Positions 62,032 to 64,000 of a DNA stretch of 64,000 nucleotides are shown here, in pieces (positions within the stretch are counted from its first letter, which is position 1; each line of letters begins with the position of its first letter). Origin of the DNA: Paraspadella gotoi (lineage: Eukaryota; Chaetognatha); contig CM119270.1 of NCBI GenBank assembly GCA_051294375.1, forward strand, positions 4,596,152 through 4,660,151, given 5' to 3'. The notes under the pieces are model-generated. The model was given only the letters and a program-made list of their open reading frames with translations, had not been told where the DNA came from and made no database searches. The position numbers and the translations under genes are program-made.

Positions 62032-62754
62032 TTATTGAACTTTGACTATTACTGAATTGCAGACTAATAAATCGAATAGCCGTAAATAATTCATTTTTTT
62101 TCTTTTCCTTTATTCCTTTTTCTTTAGTTATTTTAGTGAGCTATATTTTTAATTCATGTCTCCACTTGGGTCAATAAAATCTTGACAAGCGAATTTCTTT
62201 CGCTTTTAAGTCGTCAATGAGAAAGATAAAAAATAAAATGATTGATCACCGTGATCAATTTCGATCACCGTTCACAACGGCGTAAAAGATTTCCTCATTT
62301 TTCGAAGTAAAATCTCTTTTAACATTTCAATATATAATATTCAATATTCAATATTCAATATATAATTTTTATTTTATATTAATTCTATCTTACTCCGGTT
62401 TTTTCCTCTTTTCATCTTTACTTTTGCCACTCTGTGACTGCCCACTCTCTCTAACCTCACAAACACTTCCCCCCTCCCCCCTTAAACCCCCTAAACCCCC
62501 ATTCACCGCCCCATAGCCCCCCACTCCCGCGTCCCCAACTCTCCACTTCAACCATCTCACTTCTTGTCCAAAACTGTGATGATGTCTCCGCTTTTGTAAA
62601 AGAGAAAATCCTTTCTCGGTTCCGGATCCGGAAAGTCTTGAGTCGCTCTCCTCACTTCCGGTTCGATCCGTCGCATCAACTCGAACAAAAGGGCAAAGGT
62701 CGGCCGAGACTTTGGCTCGTGTTCCCAAGTCTTCCGCATGACGGCGTAGTGTTC
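50539..62754 (-). CDS. ACK/TNK2-like non-receptor tyrosine kinase, 3' part (kinase end, SH3, CRIB, long tail)
   Basis: ACK kinases bind GTP-Cdc42 and act in endocytosis and receptor trafficking. Visible exons, 5' to 3': 62561-62754 (kinase end, WEHEPKSRPTF; then SH3 start FYKSGDIITVLDKK), 61146-61295 (SH3 end, WKGSIGGGKTGLFNPDH), a 21-nt microexon 60914-60934, 59957-60198 (CRIB: ISLPKGDLVHKTHVG), 59042-59153, 58370-58523, 57677-58024, 56962-57190, 56257-56433, 56067-56147, 55876-55980, 55069-55479, 54380-54733, 53710-53939, 52461-52555, 52265-52368, 51715-51799, 50539-50663 (ends LEVWEWQC). Kinase-SH3-CRIB order is diagnostic of ACK. The ~700-residue tail is Ser/Pro/His-rich and disordered; no UBA domain is seen. 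Phases agree at all joins but two (57677/57190 and 55069/54733). The kinase N-lobe and start lie beyond the right edge. Confidence 0.88.
51329..51695 (+). repeat. (AAAT)n/(AATG)n microsatellite in the last ACK intron
   Basis: Over 350 bases of AATAAATAAATG-type tetranucleotides with local interruptions, ending 20 bases from the donor of exon 51715-51799. Confidence 0.9.
51770..52085 (-). repeat. Tandem duplication including the 5' part of an ACK exon
   Basis: About 150 bases are repeated: 51770-51915 and 51917-52080 share TGAAAAATGCGGCGTTGGCC, GAGAGGAAGGAAAGGACAAA and the following GGATTAGTGGG-type repeats. The duplicated part includes the acceptor and the first ~27 bases of exon 51715-51799. 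Confidence 0.8.
53330..53560 (+). repeat. tRNA-derived SINE in an ACK intron
   Basis: A-box-like TGGTGCAGTCATTCG near 53355 and B-box-like GGTTCTAGCCC near 53392 are at tRNA-like spacing. A GC-rich tRNA-unrelated body (GACGGGAAGGGGCGCTTACC) and a T/A-rich end follow. Inserted antisense to ACK. Confidence 0.6.
53985..54245 (+). repeat. (AATC)n array with higher-order unit
   Basis: CAATCAATGAAT-type repeats. A ~60-bp higher-order unit containing AAGTCAATCAACAACTCAAT is repeated at least three times (54050-54175). Confidence 0.85.
56465..56555 (+). repeat. (TAA)n microsatellite in an ACK intron
   Basis: About 30 uninterrupted TAA (ATT on the transcribed strand) triplets, close to the acceptor of exon 56257-56433. 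Confidence 0.95.
57198..57400 (+). repeat. (GA)n microsatellite at an ACK acceptor
   Basis: ~200 bases of GA repeats with interruptions; on the gene strand this is a (CT)n polypyrimidine tract immediately before the acceptor of exon 56962-57190. Confidence 0.95.
58560..58640 (+). repeat. (CAT)n microsatellite
   Basis: ATTATCATTATCATCATCAT... about 25 triplets with a few interruptions, between the donor minisatellite and exon 58370-58523. Confidence 0.85.
58650..59060 (-). repeat. Minisatellite that repeats a splice-donor segment of ACK
   Basis: About nine to ten units of 40-50 bases carry, on the gene strand, GGAACAGGAGGTAAGGTCTC or decayed forms, then TGGCTGCCGCCGCTGCT. The first unit includes the real donor of exon 59042-59153 (AACAGGAG|GTAAGG). 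Units next to the exon are nearly identical; distant ones are degraded. Confidence 0.8.
61468..61694 (+). CDS. Possible small secreted peptide gene (52 aa) with TATA box, inside an ACK intron
   Basis: A CTATAAATA box at 61468-61476 is followed after ~60 bases by ATGATG at 61536. The frame runs 52 codons to TAA 61692-61694. The first residues (MMKILFSILILVSRQS) look like a signal peptide; the rest is basic (KVGRRRPYMHE). It is antisense to the ACK gene. The AAG|GTTGGT at ~61643 could also be a donor, giving a spliced product. There is no homology support and the frame is short, so chance is a real alternative. Confidence 0.2.
61958..62029 (+). repeat. (GA)n microsatellite
   Basis: About 34 GA dinucleotides in an ACK intron. 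Confidence 0.95.
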
Positions 62755-63491
62755 CTTGGGAGAAAATAAAAAAAAAAACAAAAGGGAATGTAATTCGTTT
62801 ATGACCGACCGACCGTTATCAACAGAGATTTTTTTTTTTCTCCTCGAGTTAAACGTTTTCAAATCCCTACTAGTAACGATTACAAAATACTAGAGTTCAA
62901 CCGAAAACCTCGTGAGGAATTCGGAAAAATAACGAAGATATAAATTTTCATCATCGCTTATGTTTGGCTCCGGTTCTTAAAAATCATCTCTGAAAAAAAA
63001 ACAAAAAACTTTTTATAAGCGTCATATTCGATTTTAAAAGTTTTTTATCGCCACTTCAAACTTTTAAACATTTAAAAATGTTTATAAAATAAGAATTCAT
63101 CTACTGTCGACAATTTGACGAATTAGAAACAATAAACAAAGGGGGAATTTTAAGTTTCCTTTGGCGGATGATAGAGAGCGAGAGACTTTGAAGACTGGGA
63201 GCTGTTGGGGTGGGCATAAAAACAAAAAAAAAAAAAACAAAAAAAAAAAAAACGCGGGGTGGGCGATCAAAACTGGATACTTCAAATATGACAAAAGAAA
63301 CTCTTTTTTTATGTTTTATATCTTTATATTGTTTCCTTTCTTTTTCGTTGTATTTAATTATTTAGAGAAAACAAAGTTTGTTTGTTTGTAAACAACGATT
63401 TTTATTCACAATTGGGACATGTTTCGGCTCTTGCCTTTAAGCCTTCATCAGCGTTTGTTTCATTAACAAGTTTTCTCTCTAACATTGAGTT

Positions 63492-63527
<36 letters not shown>

Positions 63528-63683
63528 AGAGAAAATAAATATAAATTTTATATCTTTTAAAATGGTTATTAGTAAAAGTGAAATGAAAGCTTGATGGCCA
63601 CATCATCGGCCACATCATGGGACAACAACGCGTTCACTTTCACAACATTTCAATTTATTTTTTATTTAAGAAAATTTTGACAG

Positions 63684-63716
<33 letters not shown>

Positions 63717-64000
63717 ACTCTTTAAGGGCTTATTTTTTTTTTGGCTACAGATGATACGCGTTAAAACAATTTTTAAAACAGATTTAACATCTGCCCATTT
63801 AAAAAAAAAAAAAATCTAGTCCTCTCTTTAGGTTTAAAAAAAATTATCTCCTCTAAAAAAAAATAAATTTTTAAAAAATATTTCACTTCTGTTTTTGAAG
63901 CTAAAAAAAATTGAAATTAATGAGGTTTTCTCTCAACTTTGTGTCCATTTGAATTCATCCCGGGTCGGCATCCCGGGTCGGCATCCAGGGACGGCACCGC
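62755..64000 (-). other. ACK intron or upstream region
   Basis: No further kinase exon is visible up to the right edge. Contains poly-A tracts, the hammerhead-like element tail at 63363-63451, and (GA)n/(CT)n runs at ~63495-63530 and ~63685-63720. The window ends in a short GGGTCGGCATCC tandem repeat. Confidence 0.5.
63363..63455 (-). mobile_element. Penelope-like/retrozyme-like element tail with hammerhead-ribozyme core
   Basis: On the minus strand: CTGATGA (63451-63445), a stem-loop with GGCT and AGCC able to pair (4 bp, one bulged A before it), then GAAAC (63425-63421) and ATGTC. That is the core order of a hammerhead ribozyme (CUGAUGA / stem II / GAAA / short stem III ending in GUC). Very short stem III hammerheads are known in Penelope-like retroelements and retrozymes. 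The sequence beyond (AATAAAAATCGTTGT) matches the foldback arms at 47506-47641. No reverse transcriptase ORF is visible, so this is a fragment or a non-autonomous copy. Confidence 0.55.

Noticed and set aside
63363-63455. Full autonomous Penelope-like element
   Set aside because: No reverse transcriptase or GIY-YIG coding region is visible near any of the three tails in this window.

Overview
This is eukaryotic, almost certainly invertebrate-animal, genomic DNA. Genes are split into many short GT-AG exons, exons are GC-richer than the AT-rich introns and spacers, and microsatellites are abundant. The protein families point to Metazoa: a stonin/stoned-B endocytic adaptor, an ACK/TNK2-type tyrosine kinase with SH3 and CRIB, a TTF2-type SNF2 ATPase, a G-domain protein with a Cys-rich tail, and a secreted PAN/Apple protein. 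I cannot name the species. No prokaryotic, phage or CRISPR feature is present.

Layout. 1-6.2 kb: AT-rich DNA with microsatellites, one likely terminal exon (+, 2194-2406) and a small histidine-rich single-pass membrane protein (-, 4835-5200). 6.2-12.2 kb: about 115 copies of a ~50-bp satellite arranged as two inverted arrays around a ~150-bp spacer with an exon-like ORF. 12.2-15.9 kb: tRNA-like SINE pieces, gaps and a possible acidic exon. 15.9-34.9 kb: a stonin-like gene (+) whose middle section appears twice (16.09-24.27 and 24.30-32.33 kb), abutting a 25-N gap. This looks like unmerged overlapping contig ends, each with different indel errors. 37.1-38.7 kb: G-domain gene (-). 39.9-45.4 kb: complete 17-exon TTF2-like gene (+), divergent from the G-domain gene. 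46.7-48.8 kb: four-PAN-domain secreted protein (+) with a repeat in each of its three introns. 50.5-62.75 kb: 3' part of an ACK-like kinase gene (-, 18 exons); its kinase N-lobe lies beyond the right edge.

Functionally the genes are mixed. The stonin-like adaptor and ACK both belong to clathrin-mediated endocytosis, but their proximity may be chance. TTF2-type ATPases release RNA polymerase II transcripts.

The most unusual signals are: hammerhead-ribozyme-like cores (63421-63451 and 34730-34759, minus strand) and a related foldback element (47506-47641), suggesting a Penelope-like or retrozyme-like family; the inverted satellite; a minisatellite that multiplies a splice donor in the ACK gene; a 21-nt phase-consistent ACK microexon; and stonin frameshifts that are explained by the other copy or by splice phase. 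Exon borders were read by eye from splice sites, phase and homology recalled from memory; no alignment was run.
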